Of a stretch of 64,000 nucleotides of DNA, positions 1 to 11,307 are shown piece by piece. Below the pieces are notes generated by a model that saw only the letters and a program-made list of their open reading frames with translations, did not search any database and was not told where the DNA came from. How positions within the stretch are numbered: the stretch's first letter is position 1; each line of letters begins with the position of its first letter. Origin of the DNA: Sipunculus nudus (Eukaryota; Annelida; Sipuncula; Golfingiida; Sipunculidae); the NCBI GenBank assembly GCA_026874595.1, contig CM049318.1, forward strand, positions 55,691,250 to 55,755,249. Reading direction: 5' to 3'. Made by a program: the position numbers and the translations under genes.

Positions 1-403
1 ATATTCTAGTTTTGCAATGCAATGCTCACAGATACCAGCCTAATGTTTGGTCTGTTGGCGCATAATGACCACTTACAGATCTGATCATTTAGTTCGCGTT
101 TCGTCCCAGTTGACTTATTTTTGACCATATAACAGATCCGGAACATAGAAATTTCATGAAAGACAGAAATTTTTATGAAAATGCACGTATGGACTTTTTT
201 TTCACAATGCCTGAGAGATACTAGCCTGATTTTTTGTGTGTTGCTTGATAATGACCCGTTACAGATCGAGTTTGCATTTTGCCCTTGTTGACCTACTTTT
301 GACCATATGACACCTCCTGAACTTAAAATTTTTTTTACAAAATTTAACAAATGTTTCTAATTTGCCCCAGGCGGGGGCATTCGTGTCGTTCCGACACATA
401 TAG
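1..403 (+). mobile_element. H2 element, 3' part (HINE/Helitron-like)
   Basis: The window opens inside the element. Positions 1-9 end in TATTCTAG, the 3' end of a nested H4 element. Positions 10-360 are copies of the 179-bp core (..GCAATGC..GATA..GGCCTGAT..). The 3' end has the subterminal repeat GGCGGGGGCAT (370-380), a GTGTCG-TTC-CGACAC hairpin and ATATAG before the host T. Same element as 15754-17900. Confidence 0.75.
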
Positions 404-777
404 TTTAAAGGCTCATATTGTATTAACTTGCTTGGTCCAGATTCAGGCAGGCCACTGGAGGTCAGCTTTGCCAGGGTACCTGTTATGTAATGGGTCACTG
501 GGGAGATCCCCTGCTGTAACGGGTGTACAGATGTTCTCATATCAACCCCCCCACCCCCATGGAAATGAAAAGGAAATAAAACTTTGTTTGTCCTGTATGT
601 ATATGCAGAGGTGTTGTTATTGCCACCATTCCCCCTCCCCTGCCATTGAGTCTATATTGTAAATGTGTAAAATGTTAAATTAAAAAACAAAATAGTATTA
701 GAAAAACATCATGATTTAATTTAAACATATTCGTGTCTCAGGAAAATGGGACAAAAAGTGATCAGCTCTGTCATTCT
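404..777. repeat. Internal fragment of an H3 element
   Basis: Matches the interior of the complete H3 element at 59437-61218 (about 60150-60510), including GGAGGTCAGCT, a short C-run and GTGATCAGCTCT. The 3' half of H3 is missing here: a deletion joins it directly to the LINE 3' UTR at about 778. The same joint occurs in units 2 and 3 (17901-18279, 32963-33350), so the deletion predates the duplication. The short open frames here are not coding. Confidence 0.7.
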
Positions 778-3043
778 AGGCCCAAAGATAAGGAGAAATT
801 CAGAGGAGACCTGGATGAAAAACTAAGGTCTGAAAATAGATAAGGTCTATAAATACTTAACTGGGTATGAGGTAAGATCAAGGTGACTTGAAAAGACTAC
901 ATGCTTAGTGGATGTGATATTTTTGGCTATAGAGCGGGTACATTGTTTATTAAGGTGTGTAGCTGTCTCTAGTTTAGGCCCGTCCTTCTAATAGCAAACA
1001 GCCTTTTCGAGCATTAATCCTACTCTACTTTCGTTGACTGATATGCTCTATGTGTGGGCGCCATGTGGCCTTTTTTTTGTAAAAAAATAACACCCAAGAA
1101 TCTGGCAGCGGCGGAATCTTTTAAATTCTCCCATATCAATTATAAGGGTTCAAAATATTTTGGTTTGTACGCTTTACTAAACAAAACCGTTTGTGTTTCT
1201 GTTGGATTTTGTTTGATTCTCAAGGTGTGGCACCAGTTGCTAATGCGGTCGAGCTTGGCTTGGACTGCGTTGCGTAAATAGCAAACGTTTGAACAAGAGG
1301 CCCAGACGGCTATGTCGTCAGCGTATTATGAAACGCTGACCATTTGTCCCGTCTTTAGAAGGTCGTTAACATACATAATAAAGAGTTAAGGGCTCAGCAC
1401 TGAGCCCTGGGGAGTCCCAGCTTCAAGCCTAATCTCCTAAGATTATGTACCTTTATGATTAACCTTAAGGAATCTATCTGTAAGGAATGAGAAGATTACT
1501 AGTTTATGTGGCAGATGGGATCTCACAACTTTAATGCGGAGACCGCCAGACCATACTACATCAAAGGCCTTTTTTACGTCGAGAAATGTGGGATTATGGA
1601 TTAATGCCCCTTTCCATTAAATCGGAAAATATTCCCATGAAATGCACAGTAGGTTTGCAATTCCCCCAAGACAGGGTCTGGCATTTTCTGTAGCATTTTG
1701 TGAGTTTGTCCAGACCAGGAGCCGATATGCCTTTGGATTTGGCAAGAGCTTACTGCTGCGTTGTCGTCACCGTCTTCCGTGGTCGGGTTTTCTAGATGAT
1801 AAAACAATGTTTTATTTTTATCAATTATTTGTTTAGCTGTGTTTAAAAATTCATTCTTGAAGTCAGGGTATGTCGGGATGTGGTGTTTTTGCAAATAGAT
1901 CTGCACGAGAATATGTTGAGCAGCAGCCGTGCCGTCAGGGCGTATTAGGGGTTTAGCCTGACCTGTATTTGGGTTTAATTTAGAGTTATACAAACATTTG
2001 AATTGTTTCAAGAGTTCACATATGTTTGTTTTATGATCTAGACTGTTAATATAATCTGACCGTTGTTTCGTTAAGATAGCTCGGTCTTCTAACCTATTTA
2101 CTCTATTAAACAAAGCTTAGGCTTCCGTGGTACGCGTGCGTTGTTGGTAGCGCCTGACTAGTCGCCTTAAGGCTACCACCTTTTTCATTTCTTTGGTGAA
2201 GTTCCACCAGTTTCTTTTTTTTAACTTCTCTCTCTGAAGCGACGACATTGACGACCAGAATGATACTTCGTGTTATGCATGTTGCGTTTAAATCTAACTG
2301 TAAATATGTGATTACGTCCAATTTAGAAGGATTTGACATAATTTATAGCCTCACCTGGTGTCAGTTTAGTTTCAGATATTTAAGCTATATCGATTTTATT
2401 TTTATCTAGATATTTTAATAATTCAAGTTTACCCGCGTTTAAGCAGTTGGTGTTTACTGTGCAATATTAATACTAATGAACATATTTACACTATTTTTCA
2501 GGGTGTTTTGATAGTTCCTGTTCAGACTAAGGTTGGCCAGTGGTCATCACTGGCCAATGCTTCCAACCTGTTAATATCCGATCGAATGGCTGTGTGGTCG
2601 ACCTTCTTGCGGAAATACCTCCAGACCAATCCAGCAGCTGTCTCGCAGATCTGATCAAGTTGAACACCAGGGTTGAAGTTGTACACAAGATCGGTGAAGA
2701 GCAACAAGGTGTTCAAGTCAAAATGTGCTTTTTGTCGGAGTAGTCGAGAGTTTCGGCAGTGTCCGAGCGTTCGTCTGTGGGACTGGTGCAAGCTGCACAT
2801 GTACCTGCTTTGCCATATTGGCTGTGCTGGTGCTGGTTTGTGCTCTCTTGTGTAAACTTTTGATTTACCTCTTGAATTGCAGGGCAACTGCGATATGATG
2901 CGATAGGTGCATTTGAACAATTTGCGCATCTCGCGAGGGCTTTGTTCATGGAACAAGCACATATTCCTCCCACAGGTTCTTTGTGGAGAATTGGTCCCGG
3001 TACCTCGGCGAAGACGGGGCAATATAGTCCTTAGGACTTTCAT
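778..3043 (-). mobile_element. Degenerate non-LTR retrotransposon (LINE), unit 1
   Basis: Read on the minus strand. The end of ORF1 lies at about 2522-3043, with a gag-type zinc-knuckle relic CANCSNAPIASYRSCPA near 2860-2930. The start of an AP-endonuclease follows at 2460-2340 (VNTNCLNAGKLELLKYL.. ISETKLTPG, with a stop inside), and the rest of the endonuclease is deleted. Next come the EN-RT linker (NWWNFTKEMKK, about 2210-2160; LNRLEDRAILTKQR, about 2110) and RT blocks FLDVKKAFDVVW (about 1590-1555), GTPQGSVLSPLLF (about 1420-1385) and YADDIAVWAS (about 1328-1300). The C-terminal and 3' UTR parts run down to 778. The order identifies an I/Jockey-like element, clade uncertain. Frameshifts and stops show it is dead. 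Confidence 0.85.
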
Positions 3044-5593
3044 GTTGCGCTACAATGTCTAAAAATTATTTATTTTCAACAGTAAACAACACTAGTGATG
3101 TTCCGCAGATGGCATACGCATACGGGCCCCGCGAAAAAAACAAACTGCACGCGGGACCTGCGCGAGGACCGGGCGTATAGACTGGGAAAATGATAAAACA
3201 ATAGTTGAACTTTTTTCCGCGCAAGAGGCTCGGGTATATTGAATGGCACTCTTGATCATCTTGCATGAAAACGTGTGAATGTATACGCCTTTTTAAAATG
3301 TAAATGAAGCAAGTTAAAAGTTTGAAGCCAGCGAAACAAATAATGTGCATATATATATACATGAATGATAAATATACTAAACATGTAAATATACCACCTA
3401 CGCTAGATTCCCAGGAATTGAAATTAATAAACAGCTTTGTCCGAGAGCACGTCTCTATTTTGCCATTCATTAGATTAACCATTTTTTGGCATCTGTTGAC
3501 AGGATTAGTGGTCTCCACGTTAGTATATTTTCAAGCACAAAGCGTACAGCACGGCTGGTTAGTACACATGTAACTGCAAAATCGATCTCTAAATGGCACA
3601 AGCAGGTGAAACTGAATATTTAGTTACAGTGAGCGCACGCTTTCTGGAGTCGCTGTAGAGATATAAAAGGGAGTGCTTTATTAACATCATCACATTACAT
3701 GAAATGGCATTTGGAATAAAAGTGGCTTTTGACATTGACGCAAAGCATTTTAAACATGCATCATGTTTGTTATAGGTACATCCAGTTTTATGGTTGACGG
3801 GTCTAGTTAAGCCTCTGTGGATCACCGTACTTAAGCACTGCTCGTGTAAAGACTTGGGTTACCCCTATTTTATTTCCGCCTACTAATCTGGCCTATTACC
3901 CCTGGAGGTAGGCTGAAGGTAATTCCAGGTTACACCGGGTTTAGTATGAACTGAAGTCTAGGTAACCCTGGGTTTAGTCTAAACGTAATTTAAGTATACT
4001 CGGGGTAGTCGGCATGTTTTAAACATTTTTATATGACATATTTAAGATGTTTTTGCTGGTTAAATCAATATTCCTGAACAAAACTCCACCAAAGTCACAA
4101 ATCACCTAATATCCAACAACAGTACACATCTTTGGCCAATAAAACAGCTTTCTCCCCAATAGACCTTATCCAGAACTCCCTGTAAGCTGACCATAGGCCT
4201 GCAGGTGGTACACACAGTGTCTAGTAGCCAGAGACTGTGACGCACAGCAGTAGGCTGGAGATAGGGCTGTGTGTATAATCTAGGGTCCTTATCTCTTAGA
4301 TTTATCTGTAAATGACCAAGGATAATTAGAATTAAATACTGACAGATGGATAAAAAGGCAGCTCCTAAAGCCACACATGGAAGCGCTGAGATTGATTAAA
4401 ATCCGAAATTAAGTTTACAGGAGAAATAGATCAGACTTGATACATGTGCCAATCATCTCTTAAATAAAAACAAGACAGAGACAGTGTTTATATCATACCT
4501 AATTTTAAACTCAAATTTTTTATCTATCAATTAGGGTGTTATTTGGATGAATTACAGTATTTTGGAAAATATCAATTATGTCTTTCAAGCATAATGACTT
4601 GGAATATTTTCCCAACACATATAGAGCTTTTATCACTGGATCGTGAACCACTAGTTGTAAGAGAATGGCAAACAATCAAGGGATTAGGAGAATAAGATAA
4701 GGCATAAGCATAAATTAAGATGAAAAGTAATAGTCCACATGATGAAGTAATATCAATAAATTTTGTCACTAAGTCATAGTGAAAAATAAATTTAACATTT
4801 ACTGAAGATTTCAACATTTATGAAACAGCTTAGTTCTATTTCCTACTGATTGACAATGACCAAAAATGATAATTAGGACTTTACACCAGTGATTACTTAG
4901 GGTCACATGATGGCACCAAATGAAAAATATATTTCATATGTAAAATATTCAAATTAACTCAATCTCAGATGGGGTGGTTCCTTATGTGTTGGCTCCTCTC
5001 ACCCTGAGGTTAGACCTCACCCTATGATTAAAGAAATATCTGGTTATGTCAACCTGATTGGCATATTTAAAATATAAATTGTAATTTTAAAGAGGTTTCA
5101 ACATGGTTTAGACAGGTTTTGTAGCTAAAGGGTCACTAGCCATGGAAACATGACTCACAGACCTTTATTTGAATAAACAGACTGGGCATGTAGTAATTCT
5201 CTAGTTTGATCTGCTGCTTTTCCAACAAACAAAATCAATCTATCTGCTTAAAGATAATCCAGGAATTCTTTCAATCATTCTGTTGAAAAAAAAGAAAAAA
5301 GAGGCCATTATACAGAATGTAGCTGGCTTTTATACATTGAGTAAATGCTATAAAATATGACCAGGGAGTGCTTGAGCAAGCACTGTTTGTACCACTAACA
5401 GGCAGGACTTGCGAGGTGGCCTTCATAAGTGGACAGTTCCAGAGTAGATCTATTAAAGTCGCCTGAGCATTGCGCTGCTTAAATAATTTTTTTATGCAAC
5501 ATATTACGAAAGTATAGCATTCAATAAGAATCCAGCTAAAGTTACAGCTTTACAAGCGTCTAGAAGGACTGAGTGATTGATAATATTTTTTTA
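3044..5593. other. Spacer between LINE and GT31 gene, unit 1
   Basis: No recognisable gene. Repeated in units 2 (20536-23035) and 3 (35620-38172). A 90-codon minus-strand frame (4102-4374) stays open in all three copies, but most paralog differences change the amino acid, which argues against coding. Near 3850-4010 are short inverted phrases (GGGTTACCCC, GGTAACCCTGGGTTTAG) that may be the edge of an old element. The part next to 5594 is the presumed 3' flank of the gene. Confidence 0.5.
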
Positions 5594-6637
5594 TTAGCTT
5601 TGTTTTCGGTTCAACATTTTCCATGCTTCTCTCATGTCGTCGATGTTTTTTGTATGGCCTACAAAGAACTTTCTGTCTTCTCTTAAACGTTGCATGGTTT
5701 TTCCTTTGTGACCGGAAAGGAAACGACGACCCAGATTTACGAATGTCTTATTAAGATTTTCTACAAGGATGCCGGTCATAAACATATCATCCACAGGGTA
5801 CAGTGGCACATGAAAAGACGCGGTGTACATATCCGCGACCATGTCATATGTGTACGCAAATCCTATACCGATCATGTATGGAGGAGTATACGTTTTGTTG
5901 TAAACCTCTTGGATTACACACCATCTATGCCACGGAGTGCATCTCCTTGGTTTTTTTTTCCTGCCCACGGAACCAAAGAAGAACCGCTCTTTATGCTTCA
6001 AGTCGCTGAATAGGGTTCCTAACAATTTCCTCATATCAAAAATTGCATCATCATCAGCTTTGATGACAAACCTGGCATTTTTGCACCAGTGATGCATAAA
6101 ATTCAAGGCCGTCAGACCTTTTCGGGCCAGATTTCTGTATGCTTCAATAAAATCCCCAATGACAAGATCTTGATTACGGTTCTGTTCCGATACGATTTCA
6201 GGACTTATGGTCCCTTCTGTGCCTTGTTTTCCTAGCACGAAAATCGTCCTCAGATGGTGCTTAGCAAATAAAGTTTCATTGCCATACGCCTGCCTGATAA
6301 ATTCTCTTTGTACCACATTGTCTGGTGAAGTATATACGTAAAGGAGCGTGATTTGCTCTCCAGAATTAGCAATACATTTAGATCTGTTAAACATCAGCAG
6401 TTTTGGTTCGCCATACTTATTGTACTCTGGAAGGCCAGGCTCTATGTAACCAGTACTTTTTATCCTTCCTCCTTTCTTCGTAGCTTTCAATTTGTTGTTA
6501 GTCTGTAAGTTCTTGAGGTTTTTCAGCAAATCTGAAGTGTTAAATTGTCCAATGTAACTTAGAAGACAAACCAAAGCTAAACACCCAGTGATAAGCAGGA
6601 AGATAAGTAGTGGTCCCCTGATTCTTGTTGGGATCAT
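5594..6637 (-). CDS. Beta-1,3-galactosyltransferase-like protein (GT31), intact copy
   Basis: A single-exon 347-residue open frame. By family knowledge GT31 enzymes move galactose or GlcNAc from a UDP-sugar onto a glycan acceptor in the Golgi lumen. Seen: a short cytoplasmic tail, a type II membrane anchor (about residues 9-28), a polar stem (about 30-75), then the GT31 domain. Family landmarks are REFIRQAYGNE (111-121), LRTIFVLGK (129-137), DLVIGDFIEAYRNL (157-170), the DxD metal/UDP motif in FVIKADDDAIF (DDD 195-197), YTPPYMIGIGFAY (250-262) and an acidic VDDMF (282-286) at the family's E-D-V-F position. N-glycosylation sequons start at N33, N84, N120, N247 and N296. Length is normal for the family. 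The ATG at 6635-6637 has A at -3, and the same residues begin the paralogs. Acceptor and linkage cannot be read from the sequence. Three broken paralogs lie at 23036, 38173 and 40917. Confidence 0.9.
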   Translation of the reverse strand: MIPTRIRGPLLIFLLITGCLALVCLLSYIGQFNTSDLLKNLKNLQTNNKLKATKKGGRIKSTGYIEPGLPEYNKYGEPKLLMFNRSKCIANSGEQITLLYVYTSPDNVVQREFIRQAYGNETLFAKHHLRTIFVLGKQGTEGTISPEIVSEQNRNQDLVIGDFIEAYRNLARKGLTALNFMHHWCKNARFVIKADDDAIFDMRKLLGTLFSDLKHKERFFFGSVGRKKKPRRCTPWHRWCVIQEVYNKTYTPPYMIGIGFAYTYDMVADMYTASFHVPLYPVDDMFMTGILVENLNKTFVNLGRRFLSGHKGKTMQRLREDRKFFVGHTKNIDDMREAWKMLNRKQS

Positions 6638-6799
6638 CGTGTTTTCTGATGCAGTCGGCCTTCACCTCACAGCTCTGCTTTTACCAGCTTATGTTTGCCG
6701 CATATTTAATAGGTAACCTTACAATGAGAAAAGTTTATGTTAAGCAACTAGCAAGAATTTAAACAATTATACGCATAATGATCACGCACTGTTCCTTTG

Positions 6800-6847
<48 letters not shown>

Positions 6848-7283
6848 ATTTGGACGTCCGATTATCGATAAAGCAGTGATTTAATAGACAGGAATAAGCA
6901 ACTGTTTGGCACTGGATACAACCACGACTTTCGGTATATTTATGTGGTTTCACTCACAGATAAGCTGTGAATAAAAGTTTAATTTCATCAGAGGACCGCA
7001 CGTGATTCTAAATTTCTTCAAAAAGATATTGTTATAAATATATAGAGTGATATATATATATATTTAAATATAAATTATATGTTAGAAGTGATTAGTGAAT
7101 ATTCTTAACGTCATTTTACATCAAAACGTTATCGCTTTCAACTTAACTAAGAAAATCTCTGGCATCATTTGATATCATTTTTTTCGATACGTTACAAGCT
7201 TTTGGTAGTCAGTATATATCTATGTGTATCCATCAAAAAAAAGATTCGTATAGTCTATTTTCAGTTTTTAGTTCCCGAAAAGG
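6638..7283. other. 5' flank of the intact GT31 gene
   Basis: Upstream DNA of the intact gene, conserved in units 2 (24079-24713) and 3 (39217-39783). It must hold the 5' UTR and promoter if the gene is single-exon, but no convincing TATA box or initiator can be called. It contains a TC microsatellite and AT-rich stretches. Confidence 0.4.
6800..6846. repeat. (TC)n microsatellite upstream of GT31
   Basis: A run of about 20 CT units. The unit 2 equivalent (24240-24278) is slightly shorter, and the unit 3 equivalents (39391-39405 and 41557-41570) are reduced to a few units. It therefore varies in length between paralogous promoters. Confidence 0.9.
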
Positions 7284-8498
7284 GGTGGCGCCACCTGTAT
7301 TTTTTACTTTAATTAATTTTTTTTCTATTTTTTACGATAAAATGATAACAATCATGTCAGTTTCTCAGCTGTGATTACATATCGATTCCCAAAACCTGGT
7401 GTGTTTATTGATCACAAGTGGATTCCCTATAGTAATCACCCCGTCTGTCTGTCTGTTTTTCTGTCTGTTCATCCGTCCATCCACACAAATTTGTTTCCAG
7501 ATGATAACTCCAGATTGGAATGACACATGGATTTCAAACTTGACTTGCATAATGCCAACCACTAAAGCAAGAACCTATATGATTTTGGGGTCACAAGGTC
7601 AAATGTCAAAGTCAAAGGACTAATTTAATAAGATTATGGCTGCATTATGAGCCAAGCTTTTCTTCCAAAACTTTCCATCCTGCGCATTTTGCTGACAGGC
7701 CAGTATGGGCAGAGCATAAATGAATTTTGGTTCACAAGGTCAAAGTTCAAGGTCACAGGCTATCTGTTCACCAATTAGTTTTCAGATGGTAACTCCAGTT
7801 TAGTTTGACATAGTGGTTTAAACCTAAACTTATATATGGCTCACCACATCACTAAAAACCGTGTTGATTTTTGGGTCCAACGGTCAAAGGTCAAGGTCGC
7901 AGGAACTATTTCTTAAAAAATAATGCATATGCATTTGAATCAAACTTCATCGCAAACCTTCCATCTTCAAGACATTGCTAACCTGCCAATAGATAGGGGA
8001 AGATTCTGTTCGATTTTGGGGTCAAAGTTCAAGGTCACAGGGCCCAGCCATTCACTAATTAATTTATGGATGATATTTCAGCTTTGGATTGATAGATTGG
8101 CTTCAACCTTGATTTATTAATGACCCATTAAATAAATTCATTTTGACATTCAGGGTCCAAAGATCAAAGTTGAAGGTCACAGGAGCCACATCTTTAAAAA
8201 GAATATGGATGCACTGTAAATCAAAGTTTTCATCCCAAACTTTCCATCTTTCAAACATGGCTTACTTGCCCAAAGTGAGGAAATCTGTAGATTTTTAGGT
8301 TACCTATTCAGAGGTCAAAGTCACATTTTGAAAGATTGTTACAATAATCTAAATGCTGCAAGTTCAAGGATAATAAGTTCTAAAATTTTTTTGGTCACAA
8401 GGTCATTGGTGAAGCACATGACTGTCATTCTAAATAATTTCTATTAAATATTCTTATAGACAAATTGAGCTGAGCGTCGAGACCAATGGGTCCCTAGT
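7284..8498 (+). repeat. Array of ~145-bp degenerate repeats ending in an H3-type terminus, unit 1
   Basis: Begins at a GGTGGCGCCACC palindrome remnant (7284-7295). From about 7570 a degenerate unit recurs every 136-146 bases, marked by GGGTCA(N)GGTCAAAGTTCAAGGTCACAGG-like phrases (about 7579, 7722, 7866, 8012, 8148, 8290). It ends in GAGCTGAGCGTCGAGACCAATGGG, a decayed H3 3' end. Unit 2 duplicate: 24714-25930. Confidence 0.7.
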
Positions 8499-8898
8499 TA
8501 ATACCCCATTTTGTACACAAGCCTGGTTGTGCAACCTACAGTCGTTTTCATATACCATAGATCCATCACTGACGAGACGAATGGTGCAAACTATTTTTTT
8601 GTTGTCGTAGAATATGTTTTTTTCTCCGGTTGGTTTGAAGTATACACCTGAAAGTTTGCATGTCCATAAATCTTGGAATGATTTATCTTGTATACAAGAC
8701 TGCTTGGGCCACCTACAATCAACTTTATCTTGTATCCATCTGTATTTCGTGAAAAGTGCACATATTCGAGGATTTTATTGGCATCTCTGATGCCACAAAT
8801 TTGGATTCATGTAATGTCAGGAACATTCAATGTCTTATTTTAGTCATGCCACTATGATTTGGCATATACATGGAGACGCTTGTTGACTGCCCGTTTTT
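8499..8898 (+). mobile_element. Decayed H1 element, 3' part, unit 1
   Basis: The last 45 bases (GATTTGGCATATACATGG, then GACGCTTGTTGACTGCC and CGTTTTTAG) align with the end of the intact H1 at 32553-32599, including the hairpin GTAGTCG-CTTGT-CGACTAC. The H3 start AGCTCGGCTGA follows immediately at 8899. Unit 2 copy: about 25931-26333. Confidence 0.6.
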
Positions 8899-11307
8899 AG
8901 CTCGGCTGACTTTCAGTCATGCTGTGGTATAGCGATGGGTCTTTGTCCGTCGTCCTTCTGTCTGTCCGTCCGGCCGTTAGCAGGAGTACAAGGCGTAACC
9001 GTAAGGGCTATGATCATGAACCCTATGTAGTCTTAGAGGTTCTACAAAGATCCCCTTGAAAACCTGAAATTAGGTCATTGAGACCTATATTCTCCGAGTT
9101 ACGGGGTGTGTTTGCACCCCAAAAAAATCCTATAGCTAAAATTATCATCCCACACCTTCCATCTGTCACATACGGCTCACTACCAACATTGGAAGAATCA
9201 TAATTATTTTGAGGTTACAAGGTCAAAGGTCAAGGCCACAGGACCCAATTCTCTAAAAAGCTCGAAGATACATTTAATGCCAAACCTTTCATCCTAAACC
9301 TTGAATCATTCACATATGGCTCACCTACTAAGTGGAAGAAGAATCTTATAGGTTTTGAGTGGCAAGGTCAAGGTCACAGGGTCCACTTCTTTAAAAAGGC
9401 TGTGGACACATTTCAAGCTAGACCTATCATTCCAAACCTTCTAGCATTGACATCGCTTCTCTGCCAACAGGAGAAAAGACCTGTTGATTTTGAGGTCAAA
9501 GGTTAAGTTAACTCACTTACTTCTTGCGAGGAGCCATTTTAAAGCAAACTTTTCAACCTGTATCTTACATCTGTCTTATATGGCCTACCAATATGGGAAG
9601 AACCCGATTGATGTTGAGTTCAAAAGGTCAGAGGTCAATGTCACAGTACTTTATTGTCCCAAATGCTTAAGAACATCTTGCAAGCTGAACTTGGTATCCC
9701 AAACCTCGTCTTTCACATGTGCCACCTCTATGCACCACTCATTTTGATTCATACTTCATATTTATGGGTCTTTTTACTTTAAGAAATAAATAATGGTTTT
9801 ATGGTCAGCTGGTCAGGAGGTTAAAGGTTGGAGGTCAAAGTTATTCACACATTGGTTGCCAGGTGATTACTCCAGTTTTAAGTGGTCAGTAGTTTAAGTG
9901 GTTTGTAGTTACCCATCACTGTAAAAAGGATGCTATTGATATGTGGGCAAAAGGCCAAGGTCATAGGTCAGGGATTTTCCCAATTAAAACTTACTTTGTA
10001 GATCATCTATATTTTTCTTGCATATACCATTGCACTCCAACTAGTACATCTTACTGTGTGGCCGTAATTGTGAGCGACACTTGTGATATATGATTCCCTT
10101 TGTATCAGCCCTTGAAAGATAAGAACATCGTCAGTGCATAACAAAAACACTGTTGCCCGAGGTAGGCTTAAGACTTAGAGTATTGTATAATTTTTTAGCT
10201 ACTGATTTATAAGATGATGGGAACATTTTGCAGTTTATTTTATGGAATCATAGCAATAAACTTAGTTTCCTAGATATCTACATTTTTTTATATAAATCAT
10301 CAGATAAACCAGCATGTGTTTGTTCTGATAATTTGTGGGTCTGTACCTGGATTTAGGATGGCTTTATTTGTTTTACAAGAGTTTTAGTAATGCTTCCTGC
10401 CTTTCTTTTCTTTGAGGTTTTGCAGTTTACCTACCCTGCCGATCCGACTAAAAAAGCAAGGCGATAATTAGAAAAAAATGGTCTTAAACTATTTTCATTT
10501 GCATGTCGAAAGATATGATATAAGAGCTCTCCAACCTGATCATGCCTTTTGAATTGTTTTTGACATTCATTAATGTAACATTCTTTTGAGAAATTATCAC
10601 AAGTTTGGTCTCTTATTAGGGGATATGTGATATCAAATATCAGGCTTGTTAGAAATCCAATATGTCTGCTAGGTAGCCATCTTAGAAATCCTTTTGTCAG
10701 TGCAGTTTCTGTGATTTTTTGTTAATATATGGTCCCTGTTAGAGGATGTTTGTTGTCGGATTTCAGACCTGACAGAAATCTAAATGTGGCCACCAGGTAG
10801 CCATTTAAATTTCTTTTGAACATTTTATCTCAAGAACTGTTAAGGTGAATGCAGTGGGACATATATTAATGTAATCTAGCAAAGGATTGGGTCAAAGGTT
10901 TCATTAAAACTATGACCATCTTTTATGGAAGTTGGTTTGTATTGCATTAAAATTCATATAAAAGCATCCGTTTCTCAATATTTCTTGCATGGATTTTAAA
11001 ATTTTTTGGCGATATATGTTGTCCCTATATTTGGCCTTTGTGGTGTTCTTATTTAGACTGATGGGTATCAATTAAGCTATTAGATCAGTTCCTGTTAGCA
11101 CAACAAGCATACATTTTGCTTCAGACCATTAAGTCATCGTGTTATAACTAGATATATGTGATCAATATTTCTGTTATCATAGAAAATTTTCAACATATTT
11201 GGCAAATAGGTTCTTCAGAATTTTGACTGCAGGTTGTGAATCTTAGCCCATGATGTTGCAGGTCATGCTTGGCAGCTGAGCGTCATGATCCATGGGTCAC
11301 TTGTTTC
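8899..11307 (+). mobile_element. H3 element with ~140-bp core repeats, unit 1
   Basis: The 5' end AGCTCGGCTGAC..GTCA and the 3' end CAGCTGAGCGTCATGATCCATGGGTCACTTGTTT (about 11273-11307) carry matching subterminal inverted repeats. The last block is close to the palindrome TGACCCATGGGTCA. Core repeats every ~140 bases occur at about 9205, 9352, 9487 and 9612. No transposase frame is visible, so it is non-autonomous. Unit 2 copy: 26334-28740. Confidence 0.65.

Noticed and set aside
2713-2973. Cysteine-rich 86-codon frame as a small secreted protein
   Set aside because: The cysteine pattern (CANC..ASYRSCPA) and neighbours place it in the zinc-knuckle end of a LINE ORF1.
3066-3518. 150-codon minus-strand frame with hydrophobic stretches as a membrane protein
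   Set aside because: The unit 2 copy has frame-disrupting changes, codon use is AT-driven, and no family is recognisable.
5690-6013. Plus-strand frames overlapping the GT31 gene
   Set aside because: Antisense shadows of a well-supported coding region; they recur at 23132 and 38269 only because the gene is duplicated.
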